A DNA stretch of 64,000 nucleotides from Ruminococcus sp. XPD3002 (GCA_900119535.1 FPJT01000007.1:62926-126925), one strand, 5' to 3'. Shown: positions 17,597 to 27,239, counted from the first letter of the stretch. The notes: generated by a model from the sequence alone, not told the origin. Numbers and translations: made by a program.

Positions 17597-18163
17597 ATGA
17601 AAGGAAAAGATCTTATCAACATCGGAATCTTCTCGGCGATCTATTTTGTTATCGTCTTTATTGTGGCAATGCTCGGTTTCATACCGATATTCCTGCCGCT
17701 GCTGGCTGTTATCGTGCCTATACTCGGCGGAATTCCCTTCATGCTATTCCTGACTAAAGTCAGATCATTCGGCATGATATGGATAATGAGCATAATAATG
17801 GGACTACTTATGCTCCTTACCGGCATGAGCTGGCCGCCTTTAGCTGTATCCGTTGTAAGCGGTCTGCTTGCTGAACTCGTATACAAGAGCGGAAACTACA
17901 GGAGCGCTTCAAAGGCTGTCATCACCAATGGTATTTTCAGTCTCTGGATCGCAGCCAATTACCTGCCGCTGTTCTTTGCTGCCGAAAAATACTGGGCATC
18001 GCGTCAGAACTTCGGACAGGACTACATCGACACAGTTACAAAGCTAATGCCGACATGGATGTGTCCCGTTATGTTCGCTGTTGCATTCATCTGTGGAATT
18101 ATCGGCGGACTCCTCGGCAGAAAGCTCATGAAAAAGCACTTTGAGAAAGCCGGTATCGCATGA
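17597..18163 (+). CDS. MptD/Trep_Strep-family ECF transporter S component
   Basis: The 188-residue protein has five or six membrane segments and matches the MptD/Trep_Strep (TIGR02185-like) group of substrate-binding S components, including the N-terminal LINIGIFSAIYFVI and C-terminal GIIGGLLGRKLMKKHF. It would bind the substrate and dock on EcfT with the ATPase protein encoded 5 kb downstream. It overlaps the AraC gene by four bases (ATGA). Related ECF systems have been linked to heme or iron-chelate uptake; the substrate here is inferred only from context. Confidence 0.85.
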   Translation: MKGKDLINIGIFSAIYFVIVFIVAMLGFIPIFLPLLAVIVPILGGIPFMLFLTKVRSFGMIWIMSIIMGLLMLLTGMSWPPLAVSVVSGLLAELVYKSGNYRSASKAVITNGIFSLWIAANYLPLFFAAEKYWASRQNFGQDYIDTVTKLMPTWMCPVMFAVAFICGIIGGLLGRKLMKKHFEKAGIA

Positions 18164-19137
18164 ATCAGGAGCTTTTCGATATGCTCGACAAAGCAGGCTT
18201 CGGCTCGAACGTACATGAGGTAGCTGCGGACGGCGAATGCAGAGTCCTTCGGCTCGACGATGAAACGGGCGAAGGCTTTATGACCATGTACCGTGTGTTT
18301 GAAGGCATATACCTTATGTACAACGATTTCCACCTGAAAAGCTGTACATCCGAATATCAGAACGCCGAGACCGTCCTTTGCATCGACCATTGCCGTGAGG
18401 GACGCATAGAGCATGAGAATCCACTCGGCGGACGCTACTACATGGAAACGGGAGATGTGCGTATCGACAAACGTGTACACCACGAAGGCAGAGTTGAACT
18501 CCCCCTTTCGCATTATCACGGTATAACAATAGGATTCATGCAGGATCTTGCACAGGCTTCGCTTAAGCGAGAGATACCTTTTCTGTCCGTTGAACTTGAA
18601 GCTGTGGCTGAAAGGTTCTGTGCGGACAACAGTGAGTTTCTTCTGCGGGGTGACGAGAGACTGAACGTGTTTTTCTCACAGCTCTATCGGACTCCGAAAA
18701 GCATACGTCCCGATTACTTCAAAGCAAAGATTGCGGAACTGCTCATCATGCTGACTGCTGTCGATCCTGCGGAGAACACGGAGCAGAGGCAGTACATCCC
18801 TGCAAGTCAGAGCGACAAGATAAAGGACATACATTCACTCATAACTGCCGACCTCGAAAAGACATACACAGTGGAAGAGCTTTCGGAAATATCAGGTATG
18901 CCCCCTGCTACACTTCGTAAGGTGTTCCGTGCTGTTTACGGCTTGCCTATCTACCGCTACATCAAAGGCTATAAAATGAAAGCCGCCGCTGCAATGCTGA
19001 TATCTGAGCATAAAATGCACATCTCTGATATCGCACAGCGTCTCGGCTATGATAATTCATCTAAATTCTCGGCGGCTTTCCGTGATGTTATGGGAGTTAC
19101 GCCGCAGAATTACAGAAACAGACAGGAGGATAAATAA
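18160..19137 (+). CDS. AraC-family transcriptional regulator
   Basis: The 325-residue protein has an N-terminal ligand-binding region resembling PchR-type siderophore regulators (LCIDHCREGRIEHE, YMETGDVRIDKR) and a C-terminal double HTH of AraC type (YTVEELSEISGMPPATLRKVFRAVYG and ISDIAQRLGYDNSSKFSAAFR). Such regulators usually activate the neighbouring uptake operon when the ligand is present. It is translationally coupled to the S component upstream and to the ABC gene downstream (TAATGG), so it is autoregulated with its targets if the promoter at 17497 drives the whole run. Confidence 0.9.
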   Translation: MNQELFDMLDKAGFGSNVHEVAADGECRVLRLDDETGEGFMTMYRVFEGIYLMYNDFHLKSCTSEYQNAETVLCIDHCREGRIEHENPLGGRYYMETGDVRIDKRVHHEGRVELPLSHYHGITIGFMQDLAQASLKREIPFLSVELEAVAERFCADNSEFLLRGDERLNVFFSQLYRTPKSIRPDYFKAKIAELLIMLTAVDPAENTEQRQYIPASQSDKIKDIHSLITADLEKTYTVEELSEISGMPPATLRKVFRAVYGLPIYRYIKGYKMKAAAAMLISEHKMHISDIAQRLGYDNSSKFSAAFRDVMGVTPQNYRNRQEDK

Positions 19138-20888
19138 TGGGAAAGGATAAAAACAACTCATTCGGCTGGCTTCTCAGTCAGTCGGGAGAGAGAAAGGGGA
19201 AATTCATCGCAAGCGTCATTCTTGCACTGTTCAGTATGCTCTGCGGAATAGTCCCCTACTACTTCATTGCAAGAATAGTAAGAAATCTGCTGGACGGGAA
19301 CACCGACAAAGGCGTTTATATTGCAGACTGCGTAATCATACTTGCACTCTGGCTGGGACACGCACTGTTCCACGCATTGTCCACTGCAAACTCGCATCTT
19401 GCGACCTTCCATACGCTTGCCGTCATCCGAAAAAAGGCTCTTGACAAGCTTGCAAAGATGCCGTTGGGCGACGTTATCAGTCAGCCTTCAGGCTCTCTGA
19501 AAAGCACTATCGTAGAACGCATCGACAGTATCGAGACTACACTGGCACATATTCTCCCCGAGTTCACAACCGGTATCGGCGCACCGATAATCGTACTGGT
19601 CTGCGTTTTCATAGTCAGCTGGAAACTCGGACTTGCCGCGCTTATCACCATTCCCCTCGGTGTCGTATGCTATGCACTTATGATGTTCGGCTATGAAGAA
19701 AACTACAGCAGGACCGTAAGAGCTACAAAAGCGCTGAACGCCGTTACCACTGAATATATCAACGGTATCGAAGTAATCAAGGTGTTCGGCAAGGCACAGT
19801 CAAGCTATGAGAAATTCGCAGACGCCGCAAAGGAAAGTGCCGCAAGCTTCGTTGACTGGATGAGAAAATGCAATGTATATATGACATTCGCAATGTGCAT
19901 AATGCCTGCTACAATGCTCTCGGTACTGCCTATAGGCGGCATAATGGCTATACATGGTACTATTACTCCATCCGACTTCATCACTGTTATCATCCTCACC
20001 GTTGGACTTATCGAACCTCTGCTGGGAGTTATGTCCTATTCGGACGATATTGCACAGATGGATACCATCGTTACGGAAGTACGCAATATCATCGATGCAC
20101 CTGAAATGGTACGTCCCGAAAAACTCACAAAGGACATCAAGAACGGCGATATCGTACTTGATAACGTTCGTTTCAGCTATTCCGACAAGGAGATACTTCA
20201 CGGTGTATCAATGACCATACACAAGGGCGAATTCATAGCGCTTGTAGGACCTTCGGGAAGCGGTAAATCAACTATCGCAAGACTTATCGCAAGTCTCTGG
20301 GATACCGACAGCGGAAGCATTTCTCTCGGAGGCACCAATATCAGGGATATCCCTCTTGAAGACTACAATGACAGGATATCATATGTTTCTCAGGACAACT
20401 ACCTATTCGACATGTCCATAAGAGAGAATATCCGCCTCGGAAGACAGTCCGCAACAGATGAAGAGGTGGAAGAAGCCGCAAAGAGATGCGGATGCCACGA
20501 TTTCATCATGGAGCTCGAAAACGGTTATGATACCGTTACAGGAACTTCGGGAGGTCATCTCTCGGGCGGTGAAAGGCAGCGTATAGCAATTGCAAGGGCA
20601 ATGCTGAAAAATGCTGAAATAGTCATACTGGACGAAGCTACTGCATACACGGATCCCGAAAATGAAGCTATTATACAGCGAAGCGTTTCAAAACTCGTTG
20701 AAGGAAAAACTCTTATCGTTATCGCTCACAGGCTTTCAACAGTAAGAAACGCAGACCGCATCTACGTTATAAAGAACGGCAACATAGAAGAACAGGGCAC
20801 ACACGATGAACTGCTCGGAAAGGGCGGTCTCTACAGCTCTATGTGGACAGCTCATATCTCTGCAAAGGACGGTGAGGAAAATGTTTAA
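19137..20888 (+). CDS. ABC half-transporter, exporter fold (IrtA/YbtP-like)
   Basis: The 583-residue protein has an N-terminal six-helix membrane domain and a C-terminal ATPase with Walker A GPSGSGKST, signature LSGGERQR and Walker B VILDEATAYTD. It pairs with the next gene, which overlaps it by eight bases. In mycobacteria and Yersinia, exporter-fold pairs next to siderophore regulators (IrtAB, YbtPQ) work as importers. The coupling here to an ECF module and a PchR-like AraC regulator suggests uptake or handling of a metal chelate. This functional reading is inference; the ABC call is firm. Confidence 0.88.
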   Translation: MGKDKNNSFGWLLSQSGERKGKFIASVILALFSMLCGIVPYYFIARIVRNLLDGNTDKGVYIADCVIILALWLGHALFHALSTANSHLATFHTLAVIRKKALDKLAKMPLGDVISQPSGSLKSTIVERIDSIETTLAHILPEFTTGIGAPIIVLVCVFIVSWKLGLAALITIPLGVVCYALMMFGYEENYSRTVRATKALNAVTTEYINGIEVIKVFGKAQSSYEKFADAAKESAASFVDWMRKCNVYMTFAMCIMPATMLSVLPIGGIMAIHGTITPSDFITVIILTVGLIEPLLGVMSYSDDIAQMDTIVTEVRNIIDAPEMVRPEKLTKDIKNGDIVLDNVRFSYSDKEILHGVSMTIHKGEFIALVGPSGSGKSTIARLIASLWDTDSGSISLGGTNIRDIPLEDYNDRISYVSQDNYLFDMSIRENIRLGRQSATDEEVEEAAKRCGCHDFIMELENGYDTVTGTSGGHLSGGERQRIAIARAMLKNAEIVILDEATAYTDPENEAIIQRSVSKLVEGKTLIVIAHRLSTVRNADRIYVIKNGNIEEQGTHDELLGKGGLYSSMWTAHISAKDGEENV

Positions 20889-22614
20889 GATACTTAAGAA
20901 CTTCTTTGATTTCTGCAATCCCGAGGACAGAAAACGCTTCTATTCCTCTATCGTCCTCAGTCTGCTCCAGGCAATATTTGAAGCTCTGAAAATACCTGCT
21001 ATCGCCTGCATGGTAAAGGCTCTCCTTGAAAATAACGTATCCTCAAAGACCTGCCTTACCTGTCTCGGAATAATGCTTGTAAGCATCATCGGTTCGGGCA
21101 TATTCAAATCCAAAGCAACTATGCTCCAGACCGAAGGCGGATACAATACCTGTGCTGAAAAGCGTATGCATATCGCCGAACATCTGAGATATCTGCCAAT
21201 GGGCTACTACAACGAAAACAGTCTCGGACGCATAATGTCGGTAACTACAAATACTATGCAGAACCTTGAAAACGTAGCAACAAGAGTTGTAATGCTCGTT
21301 TGCTCGGGACTTCTCTCCACAGCAGTAATTACTCTTATGCTCATCATTTTCGACTGGCGTATCGGACTCATCCTCTGTGTGGGACTTGTCGTATTCTTTG
21401 CCATAAACAGCGGAATGATGAAAGTATCGGCAGGTATGGCAAAGCAGAAGATCGAAAAGGATTCAGCTCTTGTAGCTAAGGTCATAGAATACATTCAGGG
21501 CATATCCGAAGTAAGAGCATTCAGACTCACAGGCAAAAGAAGCAAAGACCTGAACAAGGCTATCGATGAAAACGAACATGCCAATTCCGCAATGGAACTT
21601 AAGCTAATCCCCTTCATGACAATGCAGAGCTTCTGGCTCAAAGCACTGGGCACTGTTATCGTACTTGTTTCCGTACTGCTCTATATAGGCGGCTCTATGG
21701 AGCTTCTTACCTGCATCATAATGATAATCAGCTCCTACCTTATCTACGCTCAGCTCGACAACGCAGGAAAATATTCCGCACTTCTCCGTACAGTTGACGT
21801 AAGTGTTCGTCAGGCTCAGGAGATACTTGAAACTCCGCAGATGGATATTTCAGGAAAAGATATCGTTCCCGAACATTACGACCTGTGTGCTGAAAACATA
21901 GGATTCGCTTACGAACAGAAGAAGATAATCGACGGTATCTCCCTCAGTATCCCCGAACATACCACAACTGCAATAGTCGGTCCGTCAGGCGGCGGAAAAA
22001 CTACCCTCACTTCCCTTCTCTCACGCTTCTGGGATGTGGATGAGGGAAAGGTCACTCTCGGCGGAACGGATGTACGTGAATACAGTATGGATGCGCTCAT
22101 GAAGAACTACAGCTTCGTTTTTCAGAGAGTCTACCTGTTTGCCGACACGATAGCTAACAATATACGTTTCGGCCAGCCTGATGCACCTATGGAAAAAGTC
22201 ATCGAAGCTGCGAAAAAGGCTTGCTGCCACGACTTCATAATGCAGCTTCCCGAAGGCTACGACACAGTCATCGGCGAAGGCGGAGCAAGTCTCTCAGGCG
22301 GCGAAAAACAGCGCATATCAATTGCCCGTGCGATAATGAAAAATGCGCCTGTTATCGTACTCGATGAAGCTACAGCAAATGTCGATCCCGAAAATGAAGC
22401 CGAACTTATCAAAGCAATAGACGAACTTACCAAAGAAAAAACGATCATCATGATAGCTCACCGCCTCAAGACCGTGCGTAATGCAGATCAGATAGTCGTC
22501 ATCAAGGACGGCAGGATCGCTCAGCAGGGCACTCATGACAGTCTTATGCAGCAGAAGGGCATCTACCGCACCTTTGTTGACAGCAGACGTGAAGCAGCAT
22601 CATGGAGACTCTGA
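20881..22614 (+). CDS. ABC half-transporter, exporter fold (IrtB/YbtQ-like)
   Basis: The chosen start is ATG 20881, because GTGAGGAAA lies directly upstream and the coupled overlap with the previous gene fits; the longer frame from 20806 lies inside that gene. The product is 577 residues: a six-helix domain followed by an ATPase with GPSGGGKTT, LSGGEKQR and VIVLDEATANVD. It is the likely heterodimer partner of the preceding gene product. Its sequence diverges clearly from its partner, as expected for a two-gene heterodimer rather than a recent duplication. Confidence 0.88.
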   Translation: MFKILKNFFDFCNPEDRKRFYSSIVLSLLQAIFEALKIPAIACMVKALLENNVSSKTCLTCLGIMLVSIIGSGIFKSKATMLQTEGGYNTCAEKRMHIAEHLRYLPMGYYNENSLGRIMSVTTNTMQNLENVATRVVMLVCSGLLSTAVITLMLIIFDWRIGLILCVGLVVFFAINSGMMKVSAGMAKQKIEKDSALVAKVIEYIQGISEVRAFRLTGKRSKDLNKAIDENEHANSAMELKLIPFMTMQSFWLKALGTVIVLVSVLLYIGGSMELLTCIIMIISSYLIYAQLDNAGKYSALLRTVDVSVRQAQEILETPQMDISGKDIVPEHYDLCAENIGFAYEQKKIIDGISLSIPEHTTTAIVGPSGGGKTTLTSLLSRFWDVDEGKVTLGGTDVREYSMDALMKNYSFVFQRVYLFADTIANNIRFGQPDAPMEKVIEAAKKACCHDFIMQLPEGYDTVIGEGGASLSGGEKQRISIARAIMKNAPVIVLDEATANVDPENEAELIKAIDELTKEKTIIMIAHRLKTVRNADQIVVIKDGRIAQQGTHDSLMQQKGIYRTFVDSRREAASWRL

Positions 22615-22615
22615 T

Positions 22616-23359
22616 ATGGCAGGTCTGTTTACAACCGATGTAGAAAACAGAGGACTTGTCCTCGATCCAAGAACAAAGCTTGCTGTAATGATAACACTTG
22701 TGATTTTCGCACTTGGCAGCACGGGCAGCGGTATAACGGCAGTACGCTGGATGACAATAGTTGTCAGCCTTCTGCCGATGCTGCTTCTCGTTTCAGCAAG
22801 AAAATACAAAAAAGCTGCAATATTCACAGCAGTATATGCACTTATGAAAGCTTCGGAACTGCTGCTTGCACCTAAAATGGCAGGACCTGCACTCAGCATT
22901 ATAGGTATGTGCTGTATGATATTCGTGCGTCTGTGTCCCGGACTTATCATGGGTTCGTATATGCTCTCAACTACAACAGTGAGCGAATTCATTGCCGCTA
23001 TGCACCGTATGCACGTTCCGCAGCAGATAACTATCCCGCTGTCGGTAATGTTCCGTTTCTTTCCGACTGTACTTGAAGAATTCTCGGATATCAATACAGC
23101 AATGAAAATGCGTGACATACGCTTAGGCGGCAGGAATGCAGGAAAATTCATAGAATACCGTCTTGTTCCGCTTATGGTCTGCTCGGTCAATATCGGAAAC
23201 GAGCTTTCAGCTGCGGCACTTACAAGAGGTCTCGGTACAAAAGTAAGGCGCACAAATATATGCAGGATAGGCTTTCATACAGCTGATATCGCAGTTATTC
23301 TGCTGACTGCTGCACCTTACATACTTCTGATACTCGGCATGATTGGAGTGGTAAAATGA
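22616..23359 (+). CDS. ECF transporter transmembrane protein EcfT
   Basis: The start was set at ATG 22616, immediately after the ABC stop; the longer frame lies inside that gene. The 247-residue product has several membrane segments and the EcfT coupling motifs near the C-terminal half (AMKMRDIRLGG and AAALTRGLGTK), which contact the two ATPase domains. It links the S component (17597) to the double ATPase encoded next, which it overlaps by four bases. Confidence 0.87.
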   Translation: MAGLFTTDVENRGLVLDPRTKLAVMITLVIFALGSTGSGITAVRWMTIVVSLLPMLLLVSARKYKKAAIFTAVYALMKASELLLAPKMAGPALSIIGMCCMIFVRLCPGLIMGSYMLSTTTVSEFIAAMHRMHVPQQITIPLSVMFRFFPTVLEEFSDINTAMKMRDIRLGGRNAGKFIEYRLVPLMVCSVNIGNELSAAALTRGLGTKVRRTNICRIGFHTADIAVILLTAAPYILLILGMIGVVK

Positions 23360-24777
23360 ACACGGCAGCAAAGATACAACAGGTTGATTTCAGATACGCA
23401 AACGGTGACACCGGCGCACTTGAAGGACTCGACCTTGAAATAAAATGCGGTGAGTGCATACTGCTCTGCGGCAGCTCCGGCTGCGGAAAAACTACCGTGA
23501 CACGCCTTCTCAACGGTCTTATCCCCCACTATTACGAGGGTGAACTTACAGGCAGTGTGACGGTCTTTGACAGGGATATCCGCAGTACTCCGATTGAGGA
23601 CCTTGCAGGTACCGTCGGAAGCGTTTTCCAGAACCCGAGAAGTCAGTTCTTCTGCGTTGATACTACGGCTGAAATTGCATTCGGATGTGAAAATATGGGA
23701 ATGCCCGAAGAAGAGATATTAAGCCGTATCGATAAAACAGTAAAGGACATGCATATCGAGAAGCTCCTGGGACGAAGTATTTTCAACCTCTCAGGCGGCG
23801 AAAAACAGAAGATAGCATGTGCAGGCGTTTCCGCAATGATGCCCGAACTGATAGTGCTTGACGAACCCACATCAAATCTCGACCTTGATGCAATAGGCGA
23901 ACTCAGGAACATCATTTCAGACTGGCGGTCACAGGGTAAAACTATCGTTATCGCCGAACACCGTCTCGGCTGGCTTAAAGGACTCTGCGACAGGATAGCT
24001 TTCATGGAAAACGGCAGAATATCAAAAGAATTTACGGGTGAACAGTTCTTTTCTCTCAGCACTCAGGCTCTTAATGATATGGGACTGAGAGCATTACATA
24101 CTGACACAAATTATCTTGAAACAGCAGCAGGCTGCTCCGCTATAAAACCATTCGATAACAAGGAAGTCATAACTCTTGAAGATTTCTGCTTCAGCTACGG
24201 CAGACAATCGGCTCTCAACATCGACAGACTGGAGCTTCCGTCAGGAGGAGTTATTGCAGTCGTGGGACACAATGGCGCAGGCAAATCCACTTTCACACGC
24301 TGTCTCTGCGGCCTGCAGAAGGGCTTCAGGGGAAAAGTACTTATCGGCGGTAAAAAACTGCGTCCCAGGGACATGATGAAGCTGAGCTACATGGTAATGC
24401 AGGATGTCAATCATCAGCTCTTTGCGGAAACTGTTACGGAGGAAGTCCTTCTCGGTACTGAATCCGACGATGAGAAACCTGCACTTGAACTGCTTGAACG
24501 TCTTAACATAGCCGAATACAAGGAACGTCATCCCATGTCGCTTTCGGGCGGTCAGAAACAGCGTACAGCTATTGCTTCCGCACTTCTTGCAGGAAAGAAG
24601 CTTCTCGTATTCGATGAACCTACCAGCGGACTTGATTTCAGAAGCATGGAATGTACTGCGGAGCTTCTACGCTCCATTGGCAATGATGTTACCGTGCTTA
24701 TCGTTACTCACGATATGGAACTTATCGACCGCTGCTGTACTCACGTACTTCACATTGAAAACGGAAACATAACTTAA
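23356..24777 (+). CDS. ECF transporter double ATPase (EcfA1-EcfA2 fusion)
   Basis: The 473-residue protein contains two complete ABC ATPase domains in one chain. The first (about 1-235) has GSSGCGKTT, LSGGEKQK and LIVLDEPTSNLD; the second (about 250-473) has GHNGAGKST, LSGGQKQR and LVFDEPTSGLD. Such fused ATPases (YkoD-like) replace the separate EcfA1/EcfA2 pair and power the EcfT-S complex. It ends the cluster and is followed by a strong terminator. Confidence 0.92.
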   Translation: MNTAAKIQQVDFRYANGDTGALEGLDLEIKCGECILLCGSSGCGKTTVTRLLNGLIPHYYEGELTGSVTVFDRDIRSTPIEDLAGTVGSVFQNPRSQFFCVDTTAEIAFGCENMGMPEEEILSRIDKTVKDMHIEKLLGRSIFNLSGGEKQKIACAGVSAMMPELIVLDEPTSNLDLDAIGELRNIISDWRSQGKTIVIAEHRLGWLKGLCDRIAFMENGRISKEFTGEQFFSLSTQALNDMGLRALHTDTNYLETAAGCSAIKPFDNKEVITLEDFCFSYGRQSALNIDRLELPSGGVIAVVGHNGAGKSTFTRCLCGLQKGFRGKVLIGGKKLRPRDMMKLSYMVMQDVNHQLFAETVTEEVLLGTESDDEKPALELLERLNIAEYKERHPMSLSGGQKQRTAIASALLAGKKLLVFDEPTSGLDFRSMECTAELLRSIGNDVTVLIVTHDMELIDRCCTHVLHIENGNIT

Positions 24778-24785
24778 AAATAAGG

Positions 24786-24819
24786 GACTGTGTAACCTCA
24801 GGGCTGCACAGTCTTTTTT
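24786..24819 (+). terminator. Rho-independent terminator of the ECF/ABC cluster
   Basis: GACTGTG (24786-24792) pairs with CACAGTC (24807-24813), followed by six T residues. Confidence 0.85.
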
Positions 24820-24909
24820 ATACATTAAGCATATAAATACACAGTTGGTTATAGATACAGTCTATAATACGCAAGAGTATTTCGGAATACCGAATTCACA
24901 GAATTCCTA

Positions 24910-24938
24910 TTGACAAAGTATGTAAACTATAGTATAAT
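24910..24938 (+). promoter_or_regulatory. gshA promoter
   Basis: TTGACA (24910-24915), 17-base spacer, TATAAT (24933-24938): consensus vegetative promoter, about 50 bases before the start codon. Confidence 0.88.
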
Positions 24939-24987
24939 ATATTCATACCAAACAAGTATGTATTCTCAGCTGTATGAGGTGATAAAT

Positions 24988-26133
24988 ATGATAGAAAGCA
25001 AATACTTTTACAAAGGAAATTTCGGTATAGAACGTGAAACGCTCCGTGTTGACAGTCAGGGAAAACTCGCTCAGACCAGACACCCTTTCGGCAATGATGA
25101 GCATATCACCCGTGATTTCTGCGAGAATCAGATCGAACTCGTTACGCCCGTATGCAGCAGTGTGGCTGAAGCCGTTGAAGCTCTGGCTGAACTGGACAAA
25201 ACCGCAAGAAAAGTTCTTGCCCCAAACAGTGAAAGTATCTGGCTTTACAGCAACCCTCCGCACTTTGACAGCGAAGATGAAATTCCTATCGCCGATTTCA
25301 CAGGAGACCACTCCTCCAAACGCGCATATCGTGAGGTACTCGAACGCAAATACGGTAAGAAACTAATGCTTTTCTCGGGAATACATTTCAACTTCTCCTT
25401 TTCTGAGGAATTTCTTCACGAAATAAATACTGAAAATGAGGACTTCCACAGCTTCCGTGACAGTCTGTATCTGCGTCTCTATAAGCAGCTTATGACTCAC
25501 AGCTGGCTGCTTGTACTCCTTACCGCTTCCAGTCCCTACTATGATGCATCTCTCGACAAGGACGGAAAAAGCGGTATAATCCTGAGCGAGTATTCCTCGC
25601 TCCGCAACAGCAAAAGAGGTTACTGGAACAAATTCCTTCCGATACTCGACCACAAAAGTCTCAGAACTTTCACAGGGAGCATCAAAAAGCATGTCATAAC
25701 AGGTTCTCTCTATTCGGCAAGCGAACTGTATCTGCCTATACGTCTGAAACCCAAGGGAGTCAACACCCTCGAAAACCTTGCAGCAAACGGCGTTGACCAT
25801 ATTGAACTGAGAATGTTCGACCTGAACCCTTCAGCACCTCTCGGCATAGACAAAAGAGACCTTGAATTCGCTCATCTGCTCATCCTTTACCTGCTTTCAC
25901 AGCCCGATTTCGATTTTACTCCCGAATTGCAGGAAAAAGCAGTCAACGAACATAAAAACGCTGCGCTTCTCGAACCCGATGCAAAACTGCTTGAACGAGG
26001 CGACGATATACTCGAAAACATGACCGTGCATTTTTCGGATAACGAACATGCACTCGAGATAATTTCTTTTGAAAGACAGAAACTTAATGGACGCAAGGTC
26101 TGTAACAGCATTGTCAATAACATCTATGAATAA
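24988..26133 (+). CDS. gshA: Glutamate-cysteine ligase (GshA type)
   Basis: The enzyme joins glutamate and cysteine to gamma-glutamylcysteine using ATP. The 381-residue product begins with KGNFGIERETLRVD, the hallmark of the GshA/GshAB N-terminal domain, and continues with DFCENQIELVTPV and HFNFSFSEEF. It is shorter than E. coli GshA and lacks the ATP-grasp glutathione synthetase domain of GshAB fusions; no gshB is present nearby. ATG 24988 is chosen because GAGGTGAT precedes it and the longer frame starts within the promoter. The cell may use gamma-glutamylcysteine itself as thiol, or encode gshB elsewhere. Confidence 0.9.
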   Translation: MIESKYFYKGNFGIERETLRVDSQGKLAQTRHPFGNDEHITRDFCENQIELVTPVCSSVAEAVEALAELDKTARKVLAPNSESIWLYSNPPHFDSEDEIPIADFTGDHSSKRAYREVLERKYGKKLMLFSGIHFNFSFSEEFLHEINTENEDFHSFRDSLYLRLYKQLMTHSWLLVLLTASSPYYDASLDKDGKSGIILSEYSSLRNSKRGYWNKFLPILDHKSLRTFTGSIKKHVITGSLYSASELYLPIRLKPKGVNTLENLAANGVDHIELRMFDLNPSAPLGIDKRDLEFAHLLILYLLSQPDFDFTPELQEKAVNEHKNAALLEPDAKLLERGDDILENMTVHFSDNEHALEIISFERQKLNGRKVCNSIVNNIYE

Positions 26134-26146
26134 GGCGGTGATATGA

Positions 26147-26905
26147 ATGTGCGAGCTTCTCGGCTTCACTTCTGAAAAAAACACAGATATTTCGGACTAT
26201 CTGAGGACGTTCTTTTCCCACAGCAGTCAGAATCCCCACGGCTGGGGTATGATGTACGAAAACGGCGGAAGAGTCATCCTGAAAGAACCCGTTTGCGCCA
26301 ATGAAAGCTCTTTTCTCGGCGATATGACAGATAGTCTTTCTCCTCAGAAAAACTTTCTCGCACATATCCGCTTCGCCACAGTAGGTTCAATCAGCGAAAA
26401 TAACTGCCATCCTTTTACGGGTACGGACATTTCGGGCAGAGAATGGACGCTCATCCATAACGGTACTATATTCAACGGCAAACATAATCATCGTTATGCC
26501 GCAGTACAGTCAGGTGATACCGACTCGGAACGATTTTTCCTTTCACTGATAGACCATATGAACGAGCATATTTCAAGAGCTGTTCCCAGTGAACGTGAAC
26601 GCTTTGAAATAATAAGCGGCTTCATAGCGGAAAATGCTCCCCGGAACAAGCTTAACCTGATAATTTACGACGGCGACCTTATGTATGTACATAAGAACCT
26701 GAAAAACACCCTTTGCTTCAAGCGCCTTGAAAACGGCATTATCTTCTCCACCAAACCGCTTGACGACGGACTGTGGATACCGTTCCCCATGGCACAGGTC
26801 ATCGCCTACAAAAACGGACATGAGGTCTACCGCGGAGACCGCCATAAGGGTACTTTCGTCCCCACGCTCGAATATATAACTGCTATGGATGCAATGTATA
26901 TCTGA
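26147..26905 (+). CDS. Class II (Ntn-type) glutamine amidotransferase domain protein
   Basis: The product (252 residues) begins Met-Cys, placing the Ntn nucleophile at Cys2 after Met removal (MCELLGFTSEK). Further GATase_6/YafJ motifs follow: NPHGWGMMY, HIRFATVGS, NCHPF and LIHNGTI. No synthase domain is fused to it. The start at 26147 follows GGCGGTGAT. It lies 13 bases after gshA, so the two are probably co-transcribed. Ntn hydrolases of this type act on glutamine or gamma-glutamyl bonds, so a link to the product of GshA is possible; this is inference. Confidence 0.85.
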   Translation: MCELLGFTSEKNTDISDYLRTFFSHSSQNPHGWGMMYENGGRVILKEPVCANESSFLGDMTDSLSPQKNFLAHIRFATVGSISENNCHPFTGTDISGREWTLIHNGTIFNGKHNHRYAAVQSGDTDSERFFLSLIDHMNEHISRAVPSERERFEIISGFIAENAPRNKLNLIIYDGDLMYVHKNLKNTLCFKRLENGIIFSTKPLDDGLWIPFPMAQVIAYKNGHEVYRGDRHKGTFVPTLEYITAMDAMYI

Positions 26906-26923
26906 GTAGCAGCAAAGCAGCAC

Positions 26924-27225
26924 AAAGCCACAGCGTAAGATTTTTCATACAGAAACTTTTACGTGTGTTACAGAGGGAAACTCTTTGAGTAAGGGCTTTC
27001 CTCAATCATTTTCAGAGCCTTTACTTTAAATTTTCAGCCTTACAGGGTACTCATGTAAACTACCGTTTCAGTAATACTATGAGAGAGTACCTTGTAAGGC
27101 TGAAAATTTGGGGCAAAAAGTCTTTGGAAAAGGGGTTCGGGGGAAGAACCTTTCCTCAGAAAGGTTTTCCCCCGATAAATGCACATAAATTTTCTGTATG
27201 AGTATTATACTTAAGCTGCGGCTTT
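26924..27225. repeat. Long inverted-repeat element, copy B
   Basis: This 302-bp element fills the gap between the convergent amidotransferase and LRR-dockerin genes. Outer arms are AAAGCCACAGC (26924-26934) against GCTGCGGCTTT (27215-27225), then CATACAGAAA (26946-26955) with its exact complement (27191-27200). The central 25-bp arms (27028-27052 and 27085-27109) share the outer AAATTTTCAGCCT with copy A but have different inner 12 bases that still pair, with one G-U. The CGGGGG..AACCTTTC hairpin (27138-27173) is nearly identical to that of copy A. No open frame is present. Confidence 0.88.
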
Positions 27226-27239
27226 ATGGAAGTATTGTT

